Counted from the stretch's first letter, positions 17,964-27,188 are shown. The stretch is DNA of 64,000 bases from UBA1952 sp965246785 (GCA_965246785.1 CBDFFM010000027.1:124001-188000), one strand, 5' to 3'. A program made the numbers and translations. Notes: generated from the letters alone by a model not told the origin.

Positions 17964-18755
17964 CTACTTTCTCAATTCCTGAAGTAATTCACTAACATAA
18001 GGTTCATTCGCCGCCCGGTGTTCTCGCTTTGTGACAATGATTTTTGTTTCGCCACACCAGCTGACCGATTGGATTTTTTTGTATGAGACGTTCTCTTTTC
18101 TTTCTTTTAGCTTCTGCCCGAATGGTTTCCACCAATCGTAGTTAGTAAGCACTATACAAAACTTAGGCTTGATTTCTTCAATCTCTTTTTGAACAAGTTC
18201 TATTGATTTATCCATTTGCCAGTCGCGTTCATAGGAATTTGGATTAGAGCCATCCGGCGCAATCTTGTACAAATTTGACCAAGCTATCTTCTTCGCCCAA
18301 TCCCAAGAGTGTTCGTCTAAACCGTAATATCTGGACGCGGTTTTGTAAATCACATTCCAGAAGAAAGAGCGAAAATACCAATAGGGCTTTTTTCGTCTAT
18401 CATGATAATAATTCTGTAGTTCTTTAGGATGACAATAGAATTGACTCTTACACCACCGAGCATTAATCCTATCTAAAGGTGAATTGAGATTGAAAGTCGG
18501 ATTAGAAGTTCTTACTGTCGCGTCAAGGTGTTCAGAAGATAGCTGTTTGTCAGTATTGAAAAATGAACTCCAACCGTTTACTGCTTGACCATAAAATAGC
18601 AAATCGCAATGTCTTTCCTTAGACCCTAATGTTGGGTAGAAATCCACATAAAAATCAAAAACGCCGTTAGACTTCGCTGCCTGTTGAAAGGCACCAATGT
18701 TGTCAAGATAGAGCCTGTCGTAACTTTCTGAAAGGCGATTATAAATCTTGTTCAT
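17964..18755 (-). CDS. Hypothetical protein, AT-rich, possible uracil-DNA-glycosylase-like fold
   Basis: The 263-aa product has no signal peptide or membrane segment. Segments such as CDLLFYGQAVNGWSSFF near residue 50, IAWSNLYKIAPDG in the middle and IEEIKPKFCIVLTNYDWW near 200 have the spacing and hydrophobic-strand pattern of the uracil-DNA glycosylase superfamily. I cannot confirm catalytic residues, so this is a weak suggestion. The gene is visibly richer in A+T than speA and the flanking genes, and it sits next to a long inverted repeat, both signs compatible with recent acquisition. About 45 bases separate its start from the end of speA on the same strand. Confidence 0.7.
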   Translation of the reverse strand: MNKIYNRLSESYDRLYLDNIGAFQQAAKSNGVFDFYVDFYPTLGSKERHCDLLFYGQAVNGWSSFFNTDKQLSSEHLDATVRTSNPTFNLNSPLDRINARWCKSQFYCHPKELQNYYHDRRKKPYWYFRSFFWNVIYKTASRYYGLDEHSWDWAKKIAWSNLYKIAPDGSNPNSYERDWQMDKSIELVQKEIEEIKPKFCIVLTNYDWWKPFGQKLKERKENVSYKKIQSVSWCGETKIIVTKREHRAANEPYVSELLQELRK

Positions 18756-18798
18756 TGGGTAGAAATTTTTGCCTGCGCCAGCTTTGCGATACCCGCAT

Positions 18799-20214
18799 CT
18801 ACTTGATATACCCCAAAATCTTCAGCATACTCTGCGCGCTCTGCTCCTTCGCATAAAGCCAGTCTTCCAGCACGCCGTTCTTATCATACTCCACCACCAC
18901 ATGTTTCGGCGAGGGAATCATGCAGTGCTTGATGCCGCCGTAGCCCGCAAGCTGGTCTTGGTAAGCGCCGGTATGGAAGAAGCCGATGTACAGCGGCTCG
19001 GCGTCCGGGCCCTTGTCCATCTTGGGCAGGAACACGGCATTGATGTGCTCCTCTGAAGTATAGAAATCATGGCTGTCGCAAGTCAGGCCGCCGAGATGCA
19101 CTTCCTGATACTCGCGCTGCCAGCCATTAATGGGCAGTAGCAAAAACTTCTCGCCTATGCCCCAGGTATCCGGCAGCGTGGTGATGAACGACGAATCAAT
19201 CATGTACCAGATTTCCCGGTCGTTCTGCTGCTTTTCATTGAGGATGCCGTAAATCACCGCGCCCGCCTCGCCCACCGTAAAGGAGCCAAACTCCGTGTAT
19301 ATGTCCGGCACGTCCACTTTGTTCTTCTTGCAGACCTTTTTAATGGTGCTCACAATCTCATTTACCATGTACGCATAGTCGTACTCAAAGGCAAGCGAGT
19401 GCTTGATGGGGAAGCCGCCGCCGATGTTAAGGCCGGTCAATTCCGGACAAATCTTCTTGAGCTGGCAATAGAGGTTCAGCACCTTGTTCAGCTCGCTCCA
19501 GTAATAGATATCGTCCTTAATGCCCTTGTTCATGAAGAAGTGCAGCATCTTCAGATTGAAGCGTTTGTTGCCCTTCATCTTGTCAATGTAGAACTCCAGC
19601 ACATCACGGTTGCGAATGCCGAGGCGCGAGGTATAAAAGTCAAACGTCGGCTCTTCCTCCGTTGCTATGCGCAGGCCAATATTGACCGGATCTTTGGAGC
19701 GAATACTCTTCTTATAATCCTCAAACTCGGCAATGTTGTCCAGCACCGGAATCACATTTTTGAAGCCGGTGTTGATAAGGCCCGCGATGTTCTTCGTGTA
19801 TTGCCGCGTCTTAAAGCCGTTGCACACGATGGTAATGTCTTTCGTGATTTTCCTGCGCTTCAGAAGTGCTTTGATAATCTCAATATCGTATGCAAACGAC
19901 GTCTCCAGGTGCACGCCCTGCTTCAGCGTTTCCTCCACCATAAAGGAGAAATGCGAGCTCTTCGTGCAATAGCAGTAAAAGTACTTCCCCTCGTAGCGAT
20001 GCTTCTTAATAGCCTCCGCAAACAGCTTCTTTGCCTTCGCCACCTGCTGCGCGATTTTGGGTAGGTATGTCAGCTTGAACGGCGTCCCGTATTTATCAAT
20101 CAGCTTTTGGATGTCCAGCCCGTTGAAGAGAAGCGTTTTTTCTTCGTTGATGTCAAAGCCTTCCTGCGGAAAGTGGAATGTTTGCTTGACGAGGTCGGTG
20201 TAGGTATTGTTCAT
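18799..20214 (-). CDS. speA: Arginine decarboxylase (PLP-dependent, fold III, Bacteroidetes type)
   Basis: This enzyme decarboxylates arginine to agmatine in polyamine synthesis. The 471-aa protein follows the fold III order. The N-terminal TIM barrel carries the PLP-lysine region in YFYCYCTKSSHFSFMVEETL. The middle holds the Gly-rich phosphate site GLNIGGGFPIKHSL, and the C-terminal beta domain has LGGLTCDSHDFY, supplying the active-site Cys and Asp of the partner subunit, then IGFFHTGAYQDQLAGYGGIKHCM. It is shorter than E. coli SpeA, as is usual for the Bacteroidetes branch. Some members act on related amino acids, so arginine is inferred from family. No agmatine-processing gene is adjacent. 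Confidence 0.9.
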   Translation of the reverse strand: MNNTYTDLVKQTFHFPQEGFDINEEKTLLFNGLDIQKLIDKYGTPFKLTYLPKIAQQVAKAKKLFAEAIKKHRYEGKYFYCYCTKSSHFSFMVEETLKQGVHLETSFAYDIEIIKALLKRRKITKDITIVCNGFKTRQYTKNIAGLINTGFKNVIPVLDNIAEFEDYKKSIRSKDPVNIGLRIATEEEPTFDFYTSRLGIRNRDVLEFYIDKMKGNKRFNLKMLHFFMNKGIKDDIYYWSELNKVLNLYCQLKKICPELTGLNIGGGFPIKHSLAFEYDYAYMVNEIVSTIKKVCKKNKVDVPDIYTEFGSFTVGEAGAVIYGILNEKQQNDREIWYMIDSSFITTLPDTWGIGEKFLLLPINGWQREYQEVHLGGLTCDSHDFYTSEEHINAVFLPKMDKGPDAEPLYIGFFHTGAYQDQLAGYGGIKHCMIPSPKHVVVEYDKNGVLEDWLYAKEQSAQSMLKILGYIK

Positions 20215-20380
20215 TGTTGCGCGGCGGGCGGCTGGCTGAAGCTGTTGGGTACAAAAATGGTGCGCGGTAAAAGTAAATTCTCAGACCGGATTTAGGTCTT
20301 ATGAATTTCCTATTGGCGGTAAAGGAGAAAATCCCGCCATCTTCGTCCCTAAATCCAAAATCCGCCCTCCAAAATCCGCA

Positions 20381-21379
20381 ATGAAAAAGTCCCTCCTCGC
20401 CATGCACACCGCTGTCCTCCTCTGGGGATTTACCGGTGTGCTCGGCAGGGCCATCTCGCTCGACTTTCCGGTGCTAGTATGGTGGCGAATGCTGCTTACT
20501 GCGCTCTTCATCGCGCTCATCATTACCTGGCGCAGGGGCTGGACGCCGATTGCAAAAAAGGACTTAGGACGACTTATTCTGGTTGGTATTCTCATGGGCA
20601 TCCATTGGGTAGCTTTTTATGGCGCCATCAAATTCGCCAATGCTTCCGTGGCGCTCATTTGTCTAAGCACCTCGCCCATCTTCACCTCGGTGCTTGACCC
20701 GCTTGTCAATAAAAGCCGCTGGGACGCGGTTGAAATTCTTTTCGGGCTCATAGGGCTTGGTGGCGTTGCGGTTATCGCTTTTCTTGACCATCAGAATGCG
20801 GCTGTGAATGAATTACGCGGCGTTGGCATCGCCATGGGCGTGGTCGCGGCCATTCTCTCCGCCGTGTTCACTGTTATTAATAAAAGCATTGCTTCCAAAT
20901 ATCCTGCACGGACGATGGTATTCTGGGAAATGTCCAGCGGCTGGCTGTTTATCAGCATTGCTATTGCAATTGGCATCGGCGCCGGCGCAGAAAGCTTTAT
21001 GCTGAATCCCGGCAGCACCTGTCTGGCTTGGTGGCCGCGTCAGTCGTCGCTGGACGCGTTTCTAAATCACGTACAAGGCAATCCATTCCCACAGGCCGAC
21101 TGGGTTTGGCTTGTTATTCTGGCGCTGTGCTGCACTGTATGGGCGCAAAGTCTGGCGCTTACAGCTTTAAAGCAGCTCAGCACTTTTACAGTGACGTTGA
21201 GTGTGAACCTGGAGCCAGTCTATGGCGTGTTGCTCGCTTTTCTATTCTACAAAGAAAACCGGGAACTTGGAGCCGGTTTTTATGCTGGCGTAGGGCTGAT
21301 TATCCTTTCTGTTGCGCTACAGATGTTGCGCATGTTGCGACAAAAACAAGCTGTGATTGAAAGAGGCGGGATAGACTAA
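20381..21379 (+). CDS. EamA/DMT-family transporter
   Basis: This inner-membrane protein of 332 aa has about ten hydrophobic helices in two EamA repeats. The first starts AMHTAVLLWGFTGVLGRAISL and contains FYGAIKFANASVALICLSTSPIFTSVLDPL; the second contains LALTALKQLSTFTVTLSVNLEPVYGVLLAFLFY. The family exports amino acids, nucleobases and other metabolites; the substrate cannot be read here. It is divergent from speA (166-base gap with no clear element). Its last 4 bases overlap the end of the convergent DMT gene at 21376. Confidence 0.9.
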   Translation: MKKSLLAMHTAVLLWGFTGVLGRAISLDFPVLVWWRMLLTALFIALIITWRRGWTPIAKKDLGRLILVGILMGIHWVAFYGAIKFANASVALICLSTSPIFTSVLDPLVNKSRWDAVEILFGLIGLGGVAVIAFLDHQNAAVNELRGVGIAMGVVAAILSAVFTVINKSIASKYPARTMVFWEMSSGWLFISIAIAIGIGAGAESFMLNPGSTCLAWWPRQSSLDAFLNHVQGNPFPQADWVWLVILALCCTVWAQSLALTALKQLSTFTVTLSVNLEPVYGVLLAFLFYKENRELGAGFYAGVGLIILSVALQMLRMLRQKQAVIERGGID

Positions 21380-21729
21380 ATTTTTGCCGGAGGCAGAAAC
21401 ATAAAGTAAGCCGCAACGACAATAAGCACAAAGGCAACAATGTAATTCCACCGCAAGGGCTGATGCAGCGCAAAGACGGCGAAGAGCACAAAGACGGTTA
21501 GCGAAATGATTTCCTGAATCGTCTTTAGCTGGAAAGTATTGAAGCCTTCCGCCGGCCCGAAGCGGTTATTAGCCGGCACCATAAAGCAATATTCAAAGAA
21601 CGCAACGCCCCAGCTTATCAGGGCAAGCTGCCAAAGGGGAATTTCGGAAAAATTCTTCTTTAAGAAGCCCCCATACCAGGCTACCGTCATGAAGCAATTG
21701 GAGATAATCAGGCAGATGATTGTGCGCAT
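21376..21729 (-). CDS. Small DMT-family membrane protein (DUF486 type)
   Basis: The 117-aa product has four transmembrane helices. The signature NRFGPAEGFNTFQLKTIQEIISLTVF in the middle and FEYCFMVPAN before it identify the DUF486 branch of the drug/metabolite transporter clan. The function is not established. It is the last gene of a minus-strand run, 10 bases after the O-antigen ligase gene, so it is probably co-transcribed. Confidence 0.85.
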   Translation of the reverse strand: MRTIICLIISNCFMTVAWYGGFLKKNFSEIPLWQLALISWGVAFFEYCFMVPANNRFGPAEGFNTFQLKTIQEIISLTVFVLFAVFALHQPLRWNYIVAFVLIVVAAYFMFLPPAKI

Positions 21730-21739
21730 CGCGTAAAGG

Positions 21740-23218
21740 CTATGCTACAAAACTATTCCCACCAGCCATACGCTGCGATTCCCATTCCCGGCTCTTTTGC
21801 GACAGCACAATCATCACCGCAATGGAGATATAGAACAGCGCGCCCACCTTGTGCGTCTCTATCAATTCGGAGAAGAAGTTGTTGATAAAGCCCGCCGCAA
21901 ACATCATGGCTACACCAATTGTAACGTGCCGATAGAAGCGCTCGCCTTTAAAGCGATGATATGTCCGTTGCGCCACCGAGAAGAATACCATTAGCAGCGC
22001 GCCATAAAGCAGCATAGCCGGCCAGCCTTGCTCCACGAGCATGTAGAGGAAGTAATTGTGCGTGGTGCTCTGCTCCGTATTCCGGCTCACATATGTGCGG
22101 AATGAAGTGACGGCGTATGGCTTGTAATAATAGTAGAAGGCGTTCGGGCCCACACCCGTAACCGGGCGGTCTGTACTCATGCGCACGGCTGCTATCCAGC
22201 GGTAAAGGCGCTCCATAGAGCTCATATCCTCGCCACGAAAGGTGGCAATCATGTGGTCGGTAAAGGTGAAGTGCGTGTAGGTGTGCTCATAATTAGGCCG
22301 GAAGTCAATGTACTTGTTGTGCCGCACCATGAATACGACCAGCAGCGCAATCACTCCGTAGAAAGCCGGCAGCACCGCGCGCGCAAGCTTCATCCTTATG
22401 GCAATGCCCACAAAGGCAGCAAAGAAAATAGCCAGCATCGCACCGCGAGCGAACGTGAGGTAGATAGCGGCGAGAAAGAAAATAATAAGCAGGAACAGGG
22501 CAGCACGCTGCAATCGCCTGCCTTTAGTGAGCGGCACGGCCACTAGCAGCAGCGGGAAGAACATGCTCATGAAGGACGAGTACTCCACCCGGTTGTAGTA
22601 CAGCCTACCGATGGCCCTGTTAATCTCCATAAACGAAAATTTCATCGTAGCATGCCAATAGTTTACTACGAGCATCGTGATAACCGTCGGTACGAGCACA
22701 ATCAGAAAAGCTTTTTTGAAATCGCTTTTCGTTCTGAAAATGAGAATTGGCAGTACAAAGTAGGAAGCCAGAAACCAGCACTTCGCCGCGGAGAATTTCA
22801 GCGAGATGTCGTGTTCCTGCGAGCAGACTACTGCCACTAGCATCCATACAAATTGCAGCGCTACAACAAGCGTCAGAGGGCTGCGTAGCCACCACTGCGG
22901 CAGTATGCCGGGCCGCGAGACGACAAGCGCTATCGTCATCAGCAGGAAAAGCCACATCATCGGCTCATCGGGCACTGTGGTGGTCAGGCTGCCCTGCACC
23001 AGTTCAAGCTGCTGTGATAGGGGGATGCTGAACAGAAAAAGCCACCATGCCGCCTTCCAGTTAATAAACAGGAGCGCTACAAACATCAGCGCAAAAGGCA
23101 CCGCCAGCAGCGGCACAAACGCCGTTATGAAGTACCCGCATACGAACGCGGTGCCAAGAAGCGCGCCCCCCCAGAGCATCCGCCTTTCCACAATCGTATC
23201 AGTAGCGGCAAGCTGCAT
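21740..23218 (-). CDS. O-antigen ligase/polymerase family membrane protein
   Basis: The 492-aa protein has about twelve hydrophobic helices and one large periplasmic loop (about residues 310-400). The loop holds the Wzy_C/WaaL-like region with Arg- and His-rich stretches (GVGPNAFYYYYKPYAV, STTHNYFLYMLVEQGWPAMLLYG). Such enzymes polymerise O-units or attach polysaccharide to lipid A core. It lies 6 bases after a Wzz-like chain-length gene, which supports a polysaccharide-assembly unit. No glycosyltransferase cluster is adjacent, so this may be a partial or dispersed locus. Ligase versus polymerase cannot be decided from the sequence. Confidence 0.85.
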   Translation of the reverse strand: MQLAATDTIVERRMLWGGALLGTAFVCGYFITAFVPLLAVPFALMFVALLFINWKAAWWLFLFSIPLSQQLELVQGSLTTTVPDEPMMWLFLLMTIALVVSRPGILPQWWLRSPLTLVVALQFVWMLVAVVCSQEHDISLKFSAAKCWFLASYFVLPILIFRTKSDFKKAFLIVLVPTVITMLVVNYWHATMKFSFMEINRAIGRLYYNRVEYSSFMSMFFPLLLVAVPLTKGRRLQRAALFLLIIFFLAAIYLTFARGAMLAIFFAAFVGIAIRMKLARAVLPAFYGVIALLVVFMVRHNKYIDFRPNYEHTYTHFTFTDHMIATFRGEDMSSMERLYRWIAAVRMSTDRPVTGVGPNAFYYYYKPYAVTSFRTYVSRNTEQSTTHNYFLYMLVEQGWPAMLLYGALLMVFFSVAQRTYHRFKGERFYRHVTIGVAMMFAAGFINNFFSELIETHKVGALFYISIAVMIVLSQKSREWESQRMAGGNSFVA

Positions 23219-23224
23219 GGCGCG

Positions 23225-24202
23225 CTATCGTTGCGTGGTATTGAGCTTACGGAAGTATGTGGTGAAGAGTACCCACAGCGCAGCAAAGAATCCGGCAACT
23301 GCCGCCGCAGCCAGCGCAGTGAGCAGCAGCCCCAGCCCCTTTGGCTTATTAGGCGCGGCTGCCTGCGAGATGACCTGTATCTGCGGCTGGTCACCTGAGT
23401 GCATACCTGTGCCAAACTCACCTATTAGCGATACGGTACGCATCCTGTCCATAACAAGCTGGTCTTTGGTAGCTTCCAGGCTTTGGATTTCTTCCATTGC
23501 GCGACCATAACCTGTGCCGCGCGTCCCGCCGCTCAGTACAGCCGGGCCCATGCGCGCGGGAGAAATGATGTCGTAAATCCCGTGGTGGTCGCGCATGGCA
23601 GCGAGACTATCGGTGAGCGAAGCAATAAGGCTGTCTGTATAGACCAACTGCCGCTCCAGCGTACGGCGATTAGCAGTGCGAAGCGCATTATAATAACCGG
23701 AATAGATACGGTTGAAGATAGCGACGCATTGGTTGCAAAGCTGCGCAGCCTGGCTTGCGCCGGTGTCCAGATAGCTCACTTCCAGCGAACCATACTCGGT
23801 GCGCTTCACGTCAAAGGACTGGTCAAAGTGCTGCTCGGCCTTTTGCTTCCACTTCTTGTCTGTAGTCGTATCAATGCCGTAATGTTCCCATAGCCGGCAG
23901 TTGTAGATAATGCTGTCGCGCGTGCCATCCGCCTTGGCAACGGCCATTGCCTTGTCCACATCATCCTCGCGACCATAGTAATCCACGAAGGAAATTTTGT
24001 CGTTGCGGAAGATGTTGTTGCGGTCGGTATATAGCGGGTTAGAAACAAGGAACGAAGAAGTTGCCTTATACTTCTTTGGCGCAAGGAGATAAATGATGGC
24101 CGCGCAAATTGCGGCGATGGCTCCCGCAATCAATATAAAGCGCATCTGCCGCCGCAGCGCCTGCGTGATGTCAATAAGATCAAAGCGTGGAGTGTCGGAC
24201 AT
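23225..24202 (-). CDS. Wzz/chain-length determinant family protein
   Basis: The 325-aa protein has the two-helix Wzz topology: an N-terminal membrane helix (about 20-42, FILIAGAIAAICAAIIYLLA) followed by PKKYKATSSFLV, a periplasmic alpha-helical region with a predicted coiled coil (about 165-205), and a C-terminal helix (LGLLLTALAAAAVAGFFAALWVLF). Shortly before the last helix, APNKPKGLGLL is the Pro-rich Wzz motif. Wzz proteins set polysaccharide chain length; no kinase domain is present. It precedes the O-antigen ligase gene by 6 bases and is likely translationally coupled to it. Confidence 0.85.
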   Translation of the reverse strand: MSDTPRFDLIDITQALRRQMRFILIAGAIAAICAAIIYLLAPKKYKATSSFLVSNPLYTDRNNIFRNDKISFVDYYGREDDVDKAMAVAKADGTRDSIIYNCRLWEHYGIDTTTDKKWKQKAEQHFDQSFDVKRTEYGSLEVSYLDTGASQAAQLCNQCVAIFNRIYSGYYNALRTANRRTLERQLVYTDSLIASLTDSLAAMRDHHGIYDIISPARMGPAVLSGGTRGTGYGRAMEEIQSLEATKDQLVMDRMRTVSLIGEFGTGMHSGDQPQIQVISQAAAPNKPKGLGLLLTALAAAAVAGFFAALWVLFTTYFRKLNTTQR

Positions 24203-24208
24203 TGATGT

Positions 24209-24274
24209 TTGGAATATTGGAATATTGGAATGTCAGAGCGTTGGAGCATCAGAGCGAGCAGGAAACATTCCAAC
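24209..24274. repeat. Short tandem repeat and inverted copies between prfA and the Wzz-like gene
   Basis: The repeat unit TTGGAATA occurs in tandem at 24209-24232, and TTGGAATGT is matched by ACATTCCAA at 24265-24274, giving a potential loop. Repeats of this sort are common simple-sequence insertions in Bacteroidetes gaps. No promoter consensus is visible in the 98-base gap. Confidence 0.5.
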
Positions 24275-24300
24275 AGGCTAACGCTTCAACCTTCCAACAA

Positions 24301-25383
24301 TTATACGCTTTCGCCGGCTTCCATCTTTTCCGCGTTCTCGGCAAGTTGCAGCGCGTCCAGCATTTCCTGAATGTCGCCGTTCATAAATGCGTCCAGCGAA
24401 TAGATGGTCATATTGATGCGGTGGTCGGTTACGCGGCCCTGAGGGTAATTGTAGGTGCGGATTTTGGCGCTGCGGTCGCCGGTACTTACGAGACTCTTCC
24501 TGCGCCGCGCTATTTCTTCCTCATGCTTGCGCACCTCTTCTTCATACAGCTTCGTCCGCATCATAGCTGTAGCCTTCTCACGGTTGCCCAGCTGGTTGCG
24601 CTCCGTTTGGCAGGTTATGACCGTTCCGGTCGGGATGTGGGTAAGGATGACTTTCGTTTCTACCTTATTCACGTTCTGGCCGCCTGCACCTCCGCTTCGG
24701 GCCGTTTCCATTTTCAGGTCGCTTTCCTTCAGCTCAAAATCTATCTCTTCCGCCTCCGGCATAATGGCAATGGTCGCTGCGCTCGTATGCACGCGGCCCT
24801 GTGTCTCGGTGGCAGGCACGCGCTGTACGCGGTGCACGCCGCTTTCAAACTTCAGCGTCCCATAGACATCCTCACCCGTTACTTCAAGCTGCACTTCCTT
24901 ATAGCCCCCTACTGTTCCCTCGGTTTCGCTCAACAGCGCCACTTTATAGCCCCGGCGCTCGCAATAGCGCACGTACATGCGCATCAGGTCGCCCGCGAAG
25001 ATGGCGGCCTCGTCGCCGCCGGTGCCGGCGCGGACTTCTATAATAGCGTTTTTCTCATCCTGCGGGTCTTTTGGTATGAGCAGGGTGCGGATTTGGGCTT
25101 CCAGCTCGTCCTTGCGCGCCTCCTGCACTTCCAGCTCTTCCTGCGCCATTTCGCGCAGCTCCGCGTCGCTTTCAGATGCCAGCACTTCTTTGCCAAAGGC
25201 AATAGCGTCCAGCGTAGCTGCATAACGCTTCCAGCCTTCCACAATAGGCTCCAGCTTACGGTATTCGCGGCTGAGGGCTGTATAGCGCTTATTGTCGCTT
25301 ACAACTTCAGGATTGGTAAGGGTGATGGCCAGCTCATCAAAGCGGGCTTTGATGGCGGCGAGCTTGTCAAAAACAGGGGTCAT
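24301..25383 (-). CDS. prfA: Peptide chain release factor 1
   Basis: RF1 reads UAA and UAG in the ribosomal A site and triggers peptide release. The 360-aa protein has the N-terminal PrmC-interaction and coiled-coil part, the codon-recognition region with PAT in VQRVPATETQGRVHTS (RF1 type, not the SPF of RF2), and the universally conserved GGQ in RSGGAGGQNVNKVETKV, whose Gln is the methylation target. The C-terminal GRVTDHRINMTIYSLDAFMNGD is normal. The gene heads a minus-strand run, but the next gene is 98 bases away. Confidence 0.97.
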   Translation of the reverse strand: MTPVFDKLAAIKARFDELAITLTNPEVVSDNKRYTALSREYRKLEPIVEGWKRYAATLDAIAFGKEVLASESDAELREMAQEELEVQEARKDELEAQIRTLLIPKDPQDEKNAIIEVRAGTGGDEAAIFAGDLMRMYVRYCERRGYKVALLSETEGTVGGYKEVQLEVTGEDVYGTLKFESGVHRVQRVPATETQGRVHTSAATIAIMPEAEEIDFELKESDLKMETARSGGAGGQNVNKVETKVILTHIPTGTVITCQTERNQLGNREKATAMMRTKLYEEEVRKHEEEIARRRKSLVSTGDRSAKIRTYNYPQGRVTDHRINMTIYSLDAFMNGDIQEMLDALQLAENAEKMEAGESV

Positions 25384-25574
25384 GGCTGGAGCGCGGCGAA
25401 GATAGCAGGGAATGGTCTGAATGCTTTGTCCATTACATAAAAGTGACTTCCCGGCGGAAAAATGTGCTTTAGCCCTTCAGACAGTTTTCATAAAAAAGCC
25501 GGTTACGCTAATGTGCGGTATGAAGTTGGTAGGCAAAGTAGATACTTCCTTCATCTCCAAACAATATATCCGCC

Positions 25575-26015
25575 ATGAAAAAGCTTATTATTACCTGCGC
25601 CATCCTTCTTATAGGCACTTACGTATCAACTGCGCAAACCCGCGTCCGTCAACAGTCTGTACGCACCACAACTACTACAAAAACACGGACAACCCAAGCT
25701 ACTTCTACCCCTTCGCCCACAGCGCAGCAGCCTTTGCAAAGCCCGGCTGTGTCTACAGTCCCACAGCCCCGCTCTGCAACCACGCCAACGGATATGCAGC
25801 TACAGAACGGAAATAAAACCGTCCCGGCAAACAGCGACATCATAGTACCTGATCACGCTTATGAGCCGAAGGGCACGGAAGGCGTTGGTGTATACGGCAA
25901 TCAGACCGGCGGCAGCTCTATAGGCTCGACCAATACGACCAACGGCGGGACTATTAAGAATGCCGACAATAGTAAGAGTACTAATACTACCGGCACCGGC
26001 GCCAAGGTCAGATAA
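25575..26015 (+). CDS. Small secreted Thr/Ser/Gln-rich protein, function unknown
   Basis: The 146-aa product begins with a signal peptide (MKKLIITCAILLIGTYVSTAQ). The mature chain is Thr-rich and low in complexity (VRTTTTTKTRTTQAT), followed by Pro/Gln- and Gly/Asn-rich stretches (GSTNTTNGGTIKNADNSKSTN). No domain was recognised. It is probably a disordered periplasmic or surface protein. It is divergent from prfA across about 190 bases and ends before a hairpin. Confidence 0.7.
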   Translation: MKKLIITCAILLIGTYVSTAQTRVRQQSVRTTTTTKTRTTQATSTPSPTAQQPLQSPAVSTVPQPRSATTPTDMQLQNGNKTVPANSDIIVPDHAYEPKGTEGVGVYGNQTGGSSIGSTNTTNGGTIKNADNSKSTNTTGTGAKVR

Positions 26016-26040
26016 GCCCTAGTGGCAACGACGCATTGCA

Positions 26041-26071
26041 AAAGCGCGCAGCCACGGCTCTGCGCTTTTTC
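26041..26071 (+). terminator. Probable terminator
   Basis: AAAAGCGC and GCGCTTTT arms flank a GC-rich loop (bulged stem) with a following T-run, 26 bases after the secreted-protein gene. Confidence 0.6.
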
Positions 26072-26090
26072 AATGAAAGAGCGTTGTGTC

Positions 26091-26639
26091 TTACTTCCTC
26101 AGCGGTGCAATCTTTCCCTTAATCATATCTTCTTGACGGCGTGACTTATGAGCGGCCGTATCGGTCGAATGGTGAACCGGCATTCTGCCCATTATCACCG
26201 GAGCCTGATAGCGAGGCGTATCTATTGGAGGCGTGGCAACCTCGCCCACGATTGCAATTGCGCCCGCAAGCGGCTGCTCCGGCTTTTGGGATGCCTTTGA
26301 CTTTATCTTCTGCCTTGCATCACTCACGGCAGGCGTTGCGGTAAGGAAGAGCGCAAACAGGATAATGGCTGCCACCTGCTTCAGAAAAGCCCATGGCGCT
26401 CGGACTATGTACAGCACCGCTTCATTAGGTGTAGGAAGTTCATCGCTTAACTGACGCTGATGGAAGCGGCCGCAGACGGATTGGCCGGCGTTCAGCTGGA
26501 GATACAGCCCGATTTCTTCAGCACTCATGCCGGTAAAGTCTATGACAGTTTTATCGCATTGCGCGCAATGCCGGCCTGATGCCGCCGGCTGCATAGCGTC
26601 CCATGATTCGGAGCAGGGCTGTGGAATGTGGATATGCAT
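26091..26639 (-). CDS. Conserved Bacteroidetes membrane-anchored protein with N-terminal Cys/His cluster
   Basis: The N-terminus (about 1-75) carries a pattern seen in many Bacteroidetes envelope proteins: CSESWDAMQPAASGRHC, AQCDKTVIDFTGMSAEEI, then VCGRFHQRQL. Four or more Cys with nearby His suggest a metal site or disulfides; the function is unknown. One transmembrane helix follows (about 85-105, AFLKQVAAIILFALFLTATPA), then a Lys/Pro-rich tail. In related proteins this N-terminus precedes a carboxypeptidase-regulatory domain, which is absent or shortened here. The gene is convergent with the preceding secreted protein. Confidence 0.75.
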   Translation of the reverse strand: MHIHIPQPCSESWDAMQPAASGRHCAQCDKTVIDFTGMSAEEIGLYLQLNAGQSVCGRFHQRQLSDELPTPNEAVLYIVRAPWAFLKQVAAIILFALFLTATPAVSDARQKIKSKASQKPEQPLAGAIAIVGEVATPPIDTPRYQAPVIMGRMPVHHSTDTAAHKSRRQEDMIKGKIAPLRK

Positions 26640-26695
26640 CGGTTTGCTGTTTAGAAAGAAGATGCGTCAGCGTTCAGATTCCATAAGGCTGCAAA

Positions 26696-26730
26696 TGAAA
26701 AAGGGCACATCCTTGCGGATATGCCCTTAA
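26696..26730 (-). terminator. Terminator of the cold-shock gene
   Basis: On the minus strand AAGGGCATATCC-GCAA-GGATGTGCCC-TTTTT is a 12-bp stem with one mismatch and a T-run, placed just past the cspA-like stop codon at 26758. Confidence 0.85.
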
Positions 26731-26757
26731 TTACCTTAGTATGAACTGTGTTCTGCC

Positions 26758-26946
26758 TTAGATAACTTTTACATTGATGGCGTTCAGACCCTTACGGCCG
26801 TCTTGCACATCAAAGGAAACGCGGTCGCTTTCGCGAACCTCGTCGATGAGACCAGAGGAGTGGACGAAGATGTCCTCACCGTTTTCTGGCTTAATGAAAC
26901 CGAAACCTTTGGTTTCATTAAAGAATTTTACTGTTCCTTCTTGCAT
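26758..26946 (-). CDS. Cold-shock domain protein (CspA family)
   Basis: The 62-aa protein is a single OB-fold cold-shock domain that binds single-stranded RNA or DNA. RNP1 is present as KGFGFIKP and RNP2 as DIFVHSSGL. The usual start is MQEGTVKFFNETKGFGFI. The long gap to the divergent desaturase gene (242 bases) may include a structured 5' leader of the kind cold-shock genes often have; a TTCTTTT-ATA-AAAAGAA hairpin at about 27008-27025 lies inside it. Whether expression is cold-induced cannot be read from the sequence. Confidence 0.95.
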   Translation of the reverse strand: MQEGTVKFFNETKGFGFIKPENGEDIFVHSSGLIDEVRESDRVSFDVQDGRKGLNAINVKVI

Positions 26947-27188
26947 TGTACTGGTTTAAAAAAATGAGACACGAAGATAAGCGTTGCTAATTCATTTTCA
27001 GGGATTCTTTTATAAAAAGAAGTTCTTTAACGTCTATATGGGAACCAAGGGCTGCCGACACCGTATCTTTAATACCGTTCAGCAACAACACGTTTTTGGT
27101 TTCTATTGGCCACCTCACCTACGGCCGGCATTGCTATTAATAAGTCCCGGTTGCGCTTTTTTCTTTACCAGCCTAAAACTGATTTATT

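Noticed and set aside
24187..25440. 417-residue open frame antisense to prfA
   Set aside because: Codon usage and context are those of the complement of a highly conserved gene; no family features and no start signal.
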